DNA from: Nansenia antarctica
Lineage: Eukaryota; Chordata; Actinopteri; Argentiniformes; Microstomatidae
NCBI GenBank assembly: GCA_963989245.1
Contig: OZ022341.1
Location: 64,032,729 to 64,096,728, forward strand
Direction: 5' to 3'
Length of the DNA: 64,000 bases
Of this stretch, positions 51,510 to 62,500 are shown piece after piece; the first letter of the stretch is position 1, and every line of letters begins with the position of its first letter. The translations under genes and the position numbers were made by a program. Under the pieces are notes generated by a model. The model was given only the letters and a program-made list of their open reading frames with translations, made no database searches and was not told the DNA's origin.

Positions 51510-54500
51510 CTGTACAGTAAGCAGAAGTAAAATTATTATTTTCTTTAAAAAGAGACTAGAAATTATGCAATCAACGCTATCTGAAAGAACATAATAGCAA
51601 TTTACACACTTTCAAAAAATATCAACAATCTTATTTCATCTGTACCTGCTCTGTCATGTTGGCCTTCTCTCCCCTCAGCCTGGCGTAGCTAGGCAACGGC
51701 GGCAGGCGCTCCAGGGTCCACCTCCTCTCGATCTGCTCGTCCAGAGGTGTCACATGACCTACGAACACAGAACACATCACATGACCTCACAACCTGTTAT
51801 TATAATGACATCACAACCTGTTATTATACGGTACCTACGACCGAATCACAGCCGTGCTGATATTCAGTATAACACACTCCCTCTCGTGTGATATTGCTTA
51901 ATTAATGCATTTAAACATTGAGACAAGAAGCTGTCTTCTGTACCCGCTCTCCCAATATCTCAAACTGTGACCCCCCTCCCCAAGAAAAAGTTTCAGGCAC
52001 AGGATTTTTTTCCCACTTTAAGCCCTGTGTGTCTGTGAAATCGACTTACCTGCCGGTGAGGGCCACTTACCTGCCGGTGAGGGCCACTTACCTGCCTCTG
52101 GCTGAGGAGCTGGAGGAGCGGTCTGATGAACAGGGGCTTCAATTCAAACACAAATCAAAGATTATAGGTCATTGATGTGATTTGGTTTTACATGTTGATT
52201 TCACGTTGTATTTTAAACTTTCAAGCCCAAATCCCATGACTTCATGTGAAATTTCAAGTTGTGGCGTTTTACATATTTTGTCCAGGAGCCTGTTCCCACG
52301 GCGACAGGCCTCTGTCCTCCTCTTATACTCCTTTATGCTCTTTTGCAACTCCTGCACTTTCCTCTGCTGACAGGGTCCATATTGGTACTGATTCTTTTTC
52401 TGTGAGGAGGAACATTATTTGGATATGTCCAAGGTAAAAACAAGGTTATTGATTTGGATTGTCAATTCAATCACCCTTCTTGGGACAGGTACAAAGATGC
52501 TAAGGCTTTGTTGTCAATTTCTAGGGTAAAACGTTGACATTTGTACAGCTTCCATGGCTTAAAACAGACGTGTTGGTTACATCATTCCATACATCTCTGA
52601 ATTATTGAAACTGGACAGTGCTGTTTGTGTTTGGGAGCTTTGTAAAGTATAAAAGTGTAAAACATTTGACCTTGCTATCCCGCTGGTCTCTGGCCTCCTT
52701 CTGGTACTTGGCCTTGTTGAACTCCTGCTTTACCTCCTTTTCTATCAGTTGGAGCCGAGTTCGCGCCTTACGTTGCATTGGATCAGAACAGGAGTTTAAA
52801 TACCACACGAGACCACACGGTCACAAACACATTGCAGAAGAGGAACTGTCATTTTCATGTCCTTATCAACTAATTATTTTTGTCACTGACACTCTAATTA
52901 ACAACTCTCTGACAGTGTTCATTCTCCTTGACTCCCTACCAGCTGGGTAACGTCCTCTCTCTGTGGGACACCTGATGCAGTCTGCAGGCCATCTCTCTGT
53001 CCCTTTCTGTCCCTAGCACTGAATTCAACAAATCATTTACTGAACATTTCGAAATACTTTCTTATGTGGCTAAACAGATTCTATCCATGTTTTCATCATC
53101 CAACCCAGCTGGAATGTGACGTCACAGATGTACAATCTGCCCACCTGGAGTCACTGGCTGACTGGAGCTGCTTCAGGCTCTTCTCTCCCTTCTCCAACAG
53201 GAAGTCAGTTATGTCGGCCAGAGTGAAGTTCTCAGCAGCCTGGCCTTCCTCTTGCAGCTTCACCAGATCCTTCATGTGTCCCCGCTGGAATATGATAAAG
53301 AACACACTACTATACTGCATTTGCATATTTTAAAACGATATGTACGAATATGTTCTAATTACTTCATGTGTGATCTTTAAAAAATGTTTCTTTTAGAACA
53401 TTACCATCTGTGTTTTGTCCGTTTTAACGGTGTCCAGGTACTCGTTGAAGGTGTTGTACTCCTTCACTGAGCAGACAACCTTGGGAAGAGACTTTGGGAA
53501 GAGAGTGTGTGAGAAGTGAATATGGTCTGATTAAAGTGTATCCTGTCACCTCAATCACTTCTGACATCATTAAGTTCAGTTTCACCTCACAACGGTAAGG
53601 CGTAATAAACGTCACACTTACATTGTCATCTTGCGTGATGAAGTTCTGCTTCTTCAGCTTGTCATGCCTGTCCTTCTGGTGGTGATACTCTTTGAGGTTT
53701 GGGTCATGCAAGCTGTGGTAATCAGACCTCATAATGTGACACTTGGGGTCATTGAGGCTGAAGACAGTTGTTGGCTGAAACAACTGGAGGAATAACATCA
53801 ATACTTTACTTATACGGCCCTTGGTTCTGGGTTAGGGTTAGTAGGTAAGAGTCAGTCCTAGATGGACCTTGGTACTGGGTTAGGGTTAGTAGGTAAGAGT
53901 CAGTCCTAGATGGACCTTGGTACTGGGTTAGGGTTAGTAAGTAAGATTCAGTCCTAGATGGCCCTTGGTACTGGGTTAGGGTTAGTAAGTAAGATTCAGT
54001 CCTAGATGGACCTTGGTACTGGGTTAGGGTTAGTAAGTAAGAGTAAGAGGTCTAGATGGAGGTTAAGCTGGTAGAACATGATGGTGTTTGGGTATTTGGG
54101 TTTTGCTCTGAAGCTAATCTGAATCTGATAAAGCAGGACTGTCATTTCCTTTTTCACAGCTAGTCTAACAAAGAAAATTACATCACTACCAAGTGATCAA
54201 ACACTACAATGAGTAGTAGAGGGCTAGCATTAGCGTTGGGGTAAGCTATAAAACAAGATGTTGGTTACTAAAACATGCCCTATGACAGAATAGGTGGAAT
54301 CTCCTAGACACCTTGCTTAGACCTTTATCCAGTCCTTTCAGATCTATACAACTCTGGGGAGTAGGGGCCTATGTTTCTGGACACGGCCTAGCTTATGCCT
54401 ATCCAGTCCTGTCAGATCTGCTCCTGCCTTGGGAGCTATGGGTAGGTCTGTGCAGGGCCTCCATGTCTACTCTAACAGTCTGAAAGTGTTGTGATGTGAG

Positions 54501-55122
54501 ATGAGGCGTGGTCCCTACCTGTTCACCCAGGCTGCTCCTGGTCAGCGTCAGGCCAACCCCAGGTAACACTGGGAGTTTTGTCCTGGCAGCCAATCGGCTC
54601 GGAGCATTGGCCAGAGTCTTCCTCAGGATCTGAGGGAGCTTCCCCATTGGTGGATGAGGATGCGTGGCTGGTGTAGGGGGCTTCCCCATTGGCTTAGAAG
54701 CCAAGCAAGCATTCTGAAAAAGAAATAAGCAGCTCAGCTATAGGCATACTGTAAATCAAATCAAACTTTATTTATATAGCGCCTTTCACCAAAAATAAAT
54801 AAATAAGCAATACAAGGTGCTTGTAACAGTATAATGAAAATACAACAATACAATTAAAATACAGCTATATGTTTCATACAACATAATCTGTGAACGTTGT
54901 TTTGGCTCAATAAAAAACATTTGAAACAAAATACAGCTATACAGTTTTTAAAAAACGGGGAAACACTGCATTTAGTGCACATATGGCCATTTTGGTCAAT
55001 TAGATTTGAATTAAAAACCATTTTACCACAATTGTCAACAGTCTAATGATTGAATTAAGAGGCAAAATGCAAGTTTGATAGTAAAAGTATTCTACCTGTT
55101 TTCCGTTACATGCTTCATCCAT
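50145..55122 (-). CDS. fsip2: fsip2-like gene (fibrous sheath-interacting protein 2), 11 coding exons
   Basis: Inferred exons, minus strand: 55122-55096, 54713-54519, 53783-53622, 53479-53405, 53284-53145, 53012-52940, 52766-52671, 52399-52273, 52136-52092, 51758-51646, 51509-50145. All junctions have AG/GT and all phases agree, giving about 805 residues. The start is MDEACNGKQ. Exons 3-4 encode LFQPTTVFSLNDP, YHSLHDPNLKEYH, KLKKQNFITQDDN and VVCSVKEYNTFNEYL, closely like the N-terminus of vertebrate FSIP2 (from memory: SLHDPHLRAYY, KVVCSLKEFNEYRQYL). Exons 7-8 are coiled coil. FSIP2 is a sperm-flagellum fibrous-sheath scaffold that binds A-kinase anchoring protein AKAP4. Mammalian FSIP2 has nearly 7000 residues, so this is a short form or a truncated gene. 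Exon 6 (52940-53012) is the least certain; it is required to keep frame. Exon 4 could start 12 bp earlier. Confidence 0.75.
52050..52136 (-). promoter_or_regulatory. fsip2: Exon 9 with three tandem splice donors (21-bp repeat)
   Basis: On the minus strand the exon ends GAGGCAG and is followed by GTAAGTGGCCCTCACCGGCAG twice, then GTAAGTCG. Donors therefore follow bases 52092, 52071 and 52050. Each offers CAG/GTAAGT. Using a later donor adds 21 nt (GKWPSPA) and keeps the phase with exon 10. Confidence 0.75.
53821..54050. repeat. 48-bp minisatellite with TTAGGG-like core, in fsip2 intron 2
   Basis: Units start at 53821, 53869, 53917, 53965 and 54013 (partial). Each has GGTACTGGGTTAGGGTTAGT and AGTCAGTCCTAGATGG with few changes. 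It lies between exons 3 and 2. Confidence 0.9.
54753..54830 (-). repeat. LINE/SINE tail in fsip2 intron 1
   Basis: On the plus strand AAATCAAATCAAACTTTATT then TATAGCGCCTTTCACC, the reverse complement of the L2/SINE-type tail seen at 19795 and 30130. Confidence 0.6.
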
Positions 55123-55181
55123 ACCGAAACATCGTAGAAATGAGCTTCACGTCTGGCGACGCGTTTACAGCAGCACAGACG

Positions 55182-55189
55182 TGACGTCA
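55182..55189. promoter_or_regulatory. CRE-like palindrome upstream of fsip2-like gene
   Basis: TGACGTCA, the full cAMP-response element, 60 bp upstream of the predicted ATG. CREM-type factors drive many spermatid genes through such sites; use here is inferred. Confidence 0.5.
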
Positions 55190-55277
55190 AAAGCACCTAA
55201 CCTAAACAATTACTATTATGACATCATCGCAATTGTCATTTTCCTGACGCGCCAGGACACAGCCAACTCAACCAACG

Positions 55278-55290
55278 GTTGCTAAGTAAC
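55278..55290. promoter_or_regulatory. X-box-like RFX site upstream of fsip2-like gene
   Basis: GTTGCTAAGTAAC fits the two half-sites of the RFX X-box (GTTGC...GTAAC) found before ciliary and flagellar genes. It is about 156 bp upstream of the predicted ATG and fits the proposed flagellar role. Confidence 0.5.
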
Positions 55291-55540
55291 AGCCCCTTGG
55301 CCCGGCTGCTAACTCAGCAATGCTGACATGATTGACTGTCAACACACCGCTGTGTAGTAAAACGGTCTTACCTCATCATAACCCAAATGTACGGTTGTTT
55401 TTACTTTATTGTTTAACAAACAATGTATAGTTTTAAAATATGTTTAATACCTTGAGAGTGGTCGACGTATTTACTCGGACCCATCCCTCTGCTGCTTAGA
55501 AGGTTGCTGCTTTTGCACCACAAACAAGGGGTTAAACTCG

Positions 55541-55672
55541 TTTGCAAACTATGCAGTAAAAATGTGGAACGCCCTTCCTATAATCTTAAAGGAGTGCAAA
55601 ACACTGCCCACCTTCAAAACCACTCTCAAAAAACATTTACAGGAGGCTGCAATCCGTAACTGGACCCTCTAA
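55541..55672 (+). pseudogene. LINE ORF2 C-terminal remnant
   Basis: A 43-codon stretch with AVKMWNALPIILKE and LPTFKTTLKKHLQ ending at TAA. It matches the conserved C-terminal end of L2-like LINE polyproteins (WNALP...FKxxLKxxL). Only this end is preserved. The following 290 bp contain a duplicated TTATCTTGTAGATAGTA word (about 55828 and 55859) and no gene. Confidence 0.6.
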
Positions 55673-55962
55673 ATCAAAAATCAGATTAAAAGACCCGAAC
55701 TACCCACTGTACATACTTTGTGTTTTGTCCCCCGCCCCCACCTGTGGTGTATGTCCCCACCTGTCCTACCCGCTGTACATACCTTATGTTTTGTTGTATT
55801 GTTCTTCCCATGATGGATGTGTGTTTATCTTGTAGATAGTAATAGTTATTTGTCTGTATTATCTTGTAGATAGTACTAGCTTTTTTGTCTGTCTTACATG
55901 TAACGATGAATTGAAAATCAAGGACCCCAATTGAAATAAGTTTCGTATATATTTTGGTATCT

Positions 55963-56613
55963 GTTACTTACTAAAAAAATGAAGAAGAGTTCGTGAGCAA
56001 ATTTAAGACTTGTTTATTCAAAAAAGCAGGTTACACAGCTTGGCCCCTCAATGGAGCTGATGGTCCGAATCGGTCACAGGATGGATGTGAAAAAATAAAG
56101 AGAAAGAGTCCATCTACGTAGCGGACTTTATACCCTGTCACTATTATTTCGCTGAGCCAACTAAACAGAGTCCACGTTACTTTAATTTGGTTGAATACAA
56201 AGCATACCAGTGAGTAGGTGAGGCCATTCTCCGTCCTGCAAATAGGATGTCATTGTCTTATTATAATGCAACTCACCCTATGGTCTAATACGATTCCAAT
56301 GTAACCTATGTTATGGCCGTTTTGCTGACTCGACCCCAATGCAATTATCCTCCCATGATGACATTCCATCCTCTGCACATGCATTGTCAAAAGGCCACCG
56401 TGTGTCTCTCCCTATTTCTCCTAACAGAAACAACACAAACGGACGGTTATCTAGTGAATAGGGGAACGAATCAGATAAATGACAAATATGTTTCTGCCCT
56501 CAAGCAAGCCCTGGATGAGTAAATAGGGAGTCAAACAGAGTCCCCTACTGTGTTGCTTTCACTACGTGGCCGTCGGGTTGCCATGGCTACGTCATATGAA
56601 AATACACTACACA
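55963..56613 (-). repeat. Endogenous retrovirus 3' LTR (limits inferred)
   Basis: On the minus strand it starts TGTGTAGTGTATTTTC directly after a purine tract (56614-56623, GAGGGGGGC) and ends AGTAAGTAACA, 651 bp. A TATA box GTATAAAG is at 56126-56133 and a poly(A) signal AATAAA at 56013-56018, spaced as U3-R-U5 would require. The limits are inferred because the 5' LTR is not in the window. Confidence 0.65.
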
Positions 56614-56623
56614 GCCCCCCTCG

Positions 56624-57002
56624 GAACACGCAGAGTGTGTTCCGAAACTAAACGACAGACAGAAAAACTACATCAACCCATCAACTACATCAACACATCA
56701 ACACATCAACACATCAACACATCAACACATCAACACATCACTCAGTTCATCATGCATAATACAAAAACTGAGATACAGAAATTTCCAACGACCGATGTTT
56801 CCCTCGTCCGAAGCGGCAGGGTCAGAGGTTGCTAGCACATGGCCCCAGTTGGAGAACAGCCTTTACCGCTGTCTCAGATTGATAACACTTTCATAGTCAG
56901 GAGCTTCCATTGTCGCGTAACCATTACATCACTTCACAACCGACATCAATCACATGATATAGAAAGAAACAAACAGGAACCGAAGCAAACAATCACAAAA
57001 CA
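56624..57002 (-). other. Region between env and the 3' LTR, with 8-bp tandem repeats
   Basis: No gene was seen. CATCAACA-type 8-bp repeats occupy about 56668-56740, some seven clean units. The polypurine tract follows on the minus strand. Confidence 0.6.
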
Positions 57003-59540
57003 TCACTTAATAAACAAATCATCAAAAGAGGAAACAAAATCAGAAAGCAAAGCAGAATCCAGCTTTTGCTCATCAGCTATGTCGGCCATCATTAAAGCAT
57101 TAACCGGAACATCAGAAATACACTTTCCAAAACATTTGATTAAAATACCAAGTAACATAATACAGATGATAATGACAACAAGAATAATAGCGACGGACCT
57201 GATCATATTACCAATACCTGAAAAAGCAGAATCAAAGAAATCCAATGTATTCCAACCGTGTTCTTTACGTAAATCCTCTATACCCTTCTTGTTAGATTCA
57301 TGGAAATCATACAGAGCGTTACCAGAATCCGAAATATAACTGCAACATTCACCGCCTATCAAAGCACAAGTACCACCCTGACTGGCCAAAATAATGTCCA
57401 AAGCCATTCTATTTTGGAGAGCTACATTCTTAGTTTCAGTCAATTCAGTAGCCAGGGCAGATACTACAGCATCCGAAGCATTAATGTGTTTTTCAAGAAC
57501 GGATGATAGGGCACTTAATTCAGTCTGAGAGTTGTAGACACCATAACTTGGGAATATTAGGCCAAAAAACTTCTGAGCGGTAGATAACGCCCTACGACTA
57601 CGATGGGTTGCTTGTTTGTGAAGTACAGACATCTCTTCCCGAGTAACTTTCCTAATCAAAGGTATCAGATGAGCTAAATAACAAAGTCCCTCACTCAAAG
57701 CAGGAAGCTTAGAGAATGCATTATTATCACACACAAGAAACACACCCTCCGGGAGTTGAAGCTCCGTACCAGGATACGGGAAAATGACACCACCTATACA
57801 AGACGCGGCCCCTAGCTGACGAAGCGCGCTGCCCTTGGGCCGAGATTGTATGTCAATACAGGTTGTAATATTTACGAGAGGCATGACCTTAAGCTGCGTG
57901 GTGCCTTTCTGCCGTCTGGTAGTATTGGTATCATGTAATTTCATTTGAGGCACCATAGCACAATCAACAACTTTACATTTCAATCCAGAAATAACAACTG
58001 AACCTCTCCACCGTGTAGAAGTCACACTCCCAGAACATAACAGATGAGGACTCAATGCAGTACCATTCAATTGAACGAACATAGCTTGGATAATATATAT
58101 CTTCTTCGGACCTGTTGGTTGTGACAAATGTGTAAGCCTATCAATAATAACCTTCCCCACACCGCTAGGCCTATGGTGTTCGTTAACTGCTGCTGTCAGA
58201 CGTTCCAACACACCAATATCCACACCTGCATAGGAAGAATTTAAAGGAACCAGAATCGTGCTGGGCTGACAAGAAGAGCTCTGGTTCTTGCCCTGTAAAA
58301 CAAATTGGGCTAAACCCTGCCAATTATAATGAAACCATTCTGCTTTAGTTAACGGTATGGGGAAAAACATAGGAGCAGATGTACTTACAGGGACCTGTTG
58401 ACAAATCCAGCAATCAGAATAATTCATTTTTGAAGCAAAATCTTTCATGATACTAGTGGCAGAATTAGGGTGGGACCGTGTCCCCAGGTGATTAGAATCA
58501 TACAACAAATAATCGTCAGTAGCGACTACAATCGCCTTTGTAGAAGCCTTTACAGCAACATTTTTAACCTTTCCTGGTAACTCAACTGGAAAAATATATT
58601 CATGCACAAATTCCCTACAGTCCACCAAAAAGTCGTGTGGAAAGTCAGGAATGTTACTACAAACTTTGTCCTTGAAATTGTTGGATTTGTCAAACACCTG
58701 TTCACCGATATTACGTCTAGCACACCAATACGAGTTCACCTCATTGTCAACATTAGTTAATGTCACAAGTGTTGACATTAACTGTTGTGTAAGTGTAATA
58801 TATTTGGCATCCAGTAAGTACCACTCAGCCGCTTCAGTCGAGGCATAGATCAAACAATCATCAACAGTACAACGTGAATGTGGGCAAATAAAAGCTCTAC
58901 CTAATGTGATAAATCTTTTCTGACGTCCAGGCATAACAGTGTGTGAGTGAAGTGTAGCATTGTCCAAGGAAGTCAATGGGGTAGGAACACTAAGGGGTAT
59001 ATTAGTCTCTGAAACGGCATGGCTTGAGTTTCCTCCTAATTGGCCTCGGTGTATCACGGGATCTGTCTGGTTGGGGTGTATCACTGACAGGTCTGTGTCT
59101 CTCAATGGTACCTTGGTCCGGGCAGCCGCCCGGGTTGCTGACATCTCCGTCTGGAGCATTGTCAGGGTCGGAAGGGGTGACAACAGGGGCAACACCAGGC
59201 TTGGTAGAACCCCCAAGAGGGGTGTCGCAGTCACTGGATCCTTCACGATCTCCCTTGGCCCACTCGTCTCTGGGCTGGACAGGGTCTGGGACGAGGCCCC
59301 CCTCATCATCTGCATCACGGCGCAGATACTCACCAACATCTTCGTCAGCCTGGATGTCCAAGCTGTGGACTTCCTCGTCCCCAGGGGTCTCCTCACCATC
59401 CTGCTGAGGCTCTCCCTCATCGTCCTCATTGGGTGCCTTGATGCAGTGATGAACGTGGTACCAGGTGGGGGACCCCTTGATTTGGATGGCAGTCCCAGTG
59501 CACCGAACGACCTCGTATGGTCCTTCCCGTCGAGCCTCAT
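57003..59540 (-). CDS. env: Retroviral envelope glycoprotein, intact frame
   Basis: An 845-codon frame; the true start is unclear because the first ~180 codons overlap pol in another frame and the env mRNA is probably spliced. A hydrophobic leader-like stretch (LLGVLPSLVLPLLSPL) is near residue 107. A furin-like RQKR is near residue 208. The surface unit has several N-glycosylation sites (NSS, NAT, NQSS) and Cys pairs including CWICQQ. A second furin-like site RSRR (about residue 655) separates the transmembrane subunit. That subunit contains a heptad-like stretch, a region with LASQGG and the disulfide motif C-x6-CC (CALIGGECC), then a membrane anchor rich in Ile/Val/Leu near residues 785-810 and a short cytoplasmic tail. 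The family mediates receptor binding and membrane fusion. No stop or frameshift was seen. Confidence 0.88.
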   Translation of the reverse strand: MRLDGKDHTRSFGALGLPSKSRGPPPGTTFITASRHPMRTMRESLSRMVRRPLGTRKSTAWTSRLTKMLVSICAVMQMMRGASSQTLSSPETSGPREIVKDPVTATPLLGVLPSLVLPLLSPLPTLTMLQTEMSATRAAARTKVPLRDTDLSVIHPNQTDPVIHRGQLGGNSSHAVSETNIPLSVPTPLTSLDNATLHSHTVMPGRQKRFITLGRAFICPHSRCTVDDCLIYASTEAAEWYLLDAKYITLTQQLMSTLVTLTNVDNEVNSYWCARRNIGEQVFDKSNNFKDKVCSNIPDFPHDFLVDCREFVHEYIFPVELPGKVKNVAVKASTKAIVVATDDYLLYDSNHLGTRSHPNSATSIMKDFASKMNYSDCWICQQVPVSTSAPMFFPIPLTKAEWFHYNWQGLAQFVLQGKNQSSSCQPSTILVPLNSSYAGVDIGVLERLTAAVNEHHRPSGVGKVIIDRLTHLSQPTGPKKIYIIQAMFVQLNGTALSPHLLCSGSVTSTRWRGSVVISGLKCKVVDCAMVPQMKLHDTNTTRRQKGTTQLKVMPLVNITTCIDIQSRPKGSALRQLGAASCIGGVIFPYPGTELQLPEGVFLVCDNNAFSKLPALSEGLCYLAHLIPLIRKVTREEMSVLHKQATHRSRRALSTAQKFFGLIFPSYGVYNSQTELSALSSVLEKHINASDAVVSALATELTETKNVALQNRMALDIILASQGGTCALIGGECCSYISDSGNALYDFHESNKKGIEDLRKEHGWNTLDFFDSAFSGIGNMIRSVAIILVVIIICIMLLGILIKCFGKCISDVPVNALMMADIADEQKLDSALLSDFVSSFDDLFIK

Positions 59541-62500
59541 GCCACTTCCGTCTGTAGACCTTCACGTATACTTTGTCACCCGGTTGCAACGCGTCCTTCC
59601 TCTCCTGTGCGTTCACCTCCTCTTCACGTTCCTGTTTGTGGAGCACATAAGAAGAGATACTCTTTTGCCGGTTAGTCATGTACTGTACATAGGCTTTCAT
59701 GTCACTCTCCAAGAGAGCCAAACTTGGCCCTTTCCCACTGGTTCGTGCACAGGGAGCTGTCATTATTCTCCCCATAGCCAGTTCATGGGGAGTCAAGTGC
59801 AGCCCTCGAATCTCACTGGAACGACAGGCCATCAATGCAAGAGGGAGTCCTTCCACCCAATTAAGACCTGTATGCTGACAGACCTTAGAAAGACGGTTCT
59901 TAAGGACCCCGTTCATCCTCTCTACCATCCCCTGGCTTTGAGGTGAGTAAATACACCCAAATCTCTGCTTGATTCCCAACTTTTGTAGTATAAGCTTTAC
60001 CGTCTTATCCACAAATTCCTTACCATTGTCTGACGCTATCCTATCTGGAATTCCAAACCTAGGTATGAATTCCCTGCATAGGAACTTTGCTACAGACTGA
60101 GCATCCTTTTTTCGAGTGGGGCATGCTTCTACCCATCTGCTGAACCTGTCCACTACAACTAACATGTACCTGTATCCTGCAACAGGACGAATCATGTCCA
60201 CATAGTCAATCACCAAGTGTTTCATTGGCCCGTTTGGGGTAGGGATATGCCCAGTTCCCACTGGTATTCCAGGTCTGATATTGTTTTTCAAACAGACCAC
60301 ACATTGACCAAGGATATGGTCTATTTGTTCCAATAAATATGGAGCCCAAAAACCATATTCCTTGGTGATCTTGCGTCTTACCTCCCCCCTGGCCACATGA
60401 GCTAATCCATGGGCTTCCTGTATCAGCATGCCTAATAAATCTGGGGGTGCCACAACCAGTCCCTCATGATTTCTCCATAGACCTGTGTCATCCTGACTAG
60501 CCCCCCTTGTTAACCATAGGTTTTTGTCTAGCGCATTTGCCCCACTCTGTAACATCAACAAATCCTCAAGCGTGACCATGCCCTGTAACTGTGCTTCATG
60601 TGTGACCAGCAGAACTTTACCTGCTTTGTCTGCTCCTGTAATGGCTTTGGCTGCATCATCTGCAGCCCTGTTACCTTGTGTGACATGTGATGAGTCAGAT
60701 CTGTGTGCGGCACACTTCACTATGGCTAATTCCCTTGGTTTCATCATGGCTTGTAACAGCTTCATGATTTGAGCGTGGTGCTGAATAGGCGAACCATCAG
60801 TTTTCTTAAAACCCCGTCCCTTCCATACAGCTCCATGTAGATGACACACATTATGGGCGTAGGCAGAGTCGGTGTACACTGTCACTCTTCGTCCGGTTCC
60901 CAAGTTGCATGCTTCTGTGAGGGCAATTAACTCAGCCAATTGAGCTGAACAAGGCTGAGGAACAGCCTCGGCTTGTTCCACAATGAACCCTGAATTTTGG
61001 GATCGGACTATGGCATACCCAGCACGTAAACTTTCTCCTACCCGGTAACAAGATCCATCAGTCCAATACTCAACGTCAGCTTCCTTTAAAGGCAAAGCTA
61101 GTAGATCTGCTCTAAGCTTAGAGTACCTCATAGCTTCCTTCACACAATCGTGTGGTTCCCCATCTTCTGGGGTTGGCAAGGTCTCTGCTGGGTTAAGTGT
61201 GTTACATCTTAGTAATGTTACATCTTCTCTTTCCAACATCCTGTAATAATTCCTAATCCTAGGCATCGTCAAAGTATACTTGCCTTGATTCAAAAGATTC
61301 CTTAGACTGTGGTGGCAGAGAATGGTAATTGGGTACCCCATTGTTAAGGTGGTTGCCTTCTCGTACATAAGATATGCCCCGGCCATTGCTCTGTAGCATG
61401 GCGCGAAACCCATTTCTACCTCTGAATATGCGACAGAGTAATAGGCTATGGGCTGTGGACTAGGTCCAATGCCTGTTGGTTGCGTAAGAACAGCGCAGGC
61501 ATACTTCCCTTTGGCTGAAGAAGAAACATACAATCCAAATTCTTTGGAATAATCTGGAAGCGCTAAAGCTGGCGCTTCTTGTAATTTGTGTTTAATTGTC
61601 TCAAACGCCAAATCAGCTTCCCTTGTCCAAGTAATGCAACATTGGAGTTTATCACTACCTGTTTCCTTAATCATCCCCCTCAATGGAGCGACCAGTCTAG
61701 TGTAATCCTCCACCCATGCTGAACTATACCCAGTAATGCCCAAAAACATCATCATTTCCCTAACCGTTCGTGGTTTTGGAGCCTTCTGAATAGCTTCCAA
61801 GTGTTCGTTAGTGACACTGCGATGTCCCTGTGTAATAGATTGTCCTAAGTAAGTTACCTTTTCCTGGCAATACTGTAGCTTCTTTTTAGACACCTTGTGT
61901 CCCTTCTCCGCCAAAACCTTTAACAGTTTAACGGAATCCCTGTGACATGTTTCTTCATCTGGGGCACAAAGGAGTATGTCATCCATGTACTGAATGGCAG
62001 TACTACTTATCGTCTGCCCTAACCCGTCTAAGTCCTCCTTCAAGACCTGATTAAAAACATGAGGACTGTGTTTGTACCCTTGTGGCATTCTGGTATATTG
62101 ATAATGTTGACCTTTGTAGGTAAACCCAAATAACCCTTGACTTTCTACACTAAGAGGTATAGAAAAGAAAGCCCCGCATAAATCAATCACTGTAAATACT
62201 TTGGCTGTAGATGGAATCTGAGTCAACAGCACATGAGGATCAGGAACTTCGGCTGGATAGCTAACAACTACCTCATTCACAGCCCGTAGGTCATGTACCA
62301 GACGATATGAACCATCAGGTTTCGTTACTGGCAGAAGAGGTGTGTTACTTAACGGATATTGAGTTATCTTCAAGACTCCTGCCTCTAACAATCCTTTGAT
62401 CTGTGGCTCAATTCCATCAATTGCTTCCTGCTTCAATGGGTATTGGTTTTTCCAAGGGGGTTTTGCACCCGGTATGAGTTCAACTCTCAATGGACGAGCT

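Noticed and set aside
51082..51594. 170-codon plus-strand frame over the fsip2 terminal exon
   Set aside because: It is antisense to an exon whose splice phases and FSIP2-like neighbours support the minus strand.
58960..59946. 328-codon plus-strand frame across the pol/env overlap
   Set aside because: It is antisense to two retroviral frames with clear family motifs. Base composition of that GC-rich stretch explains it.
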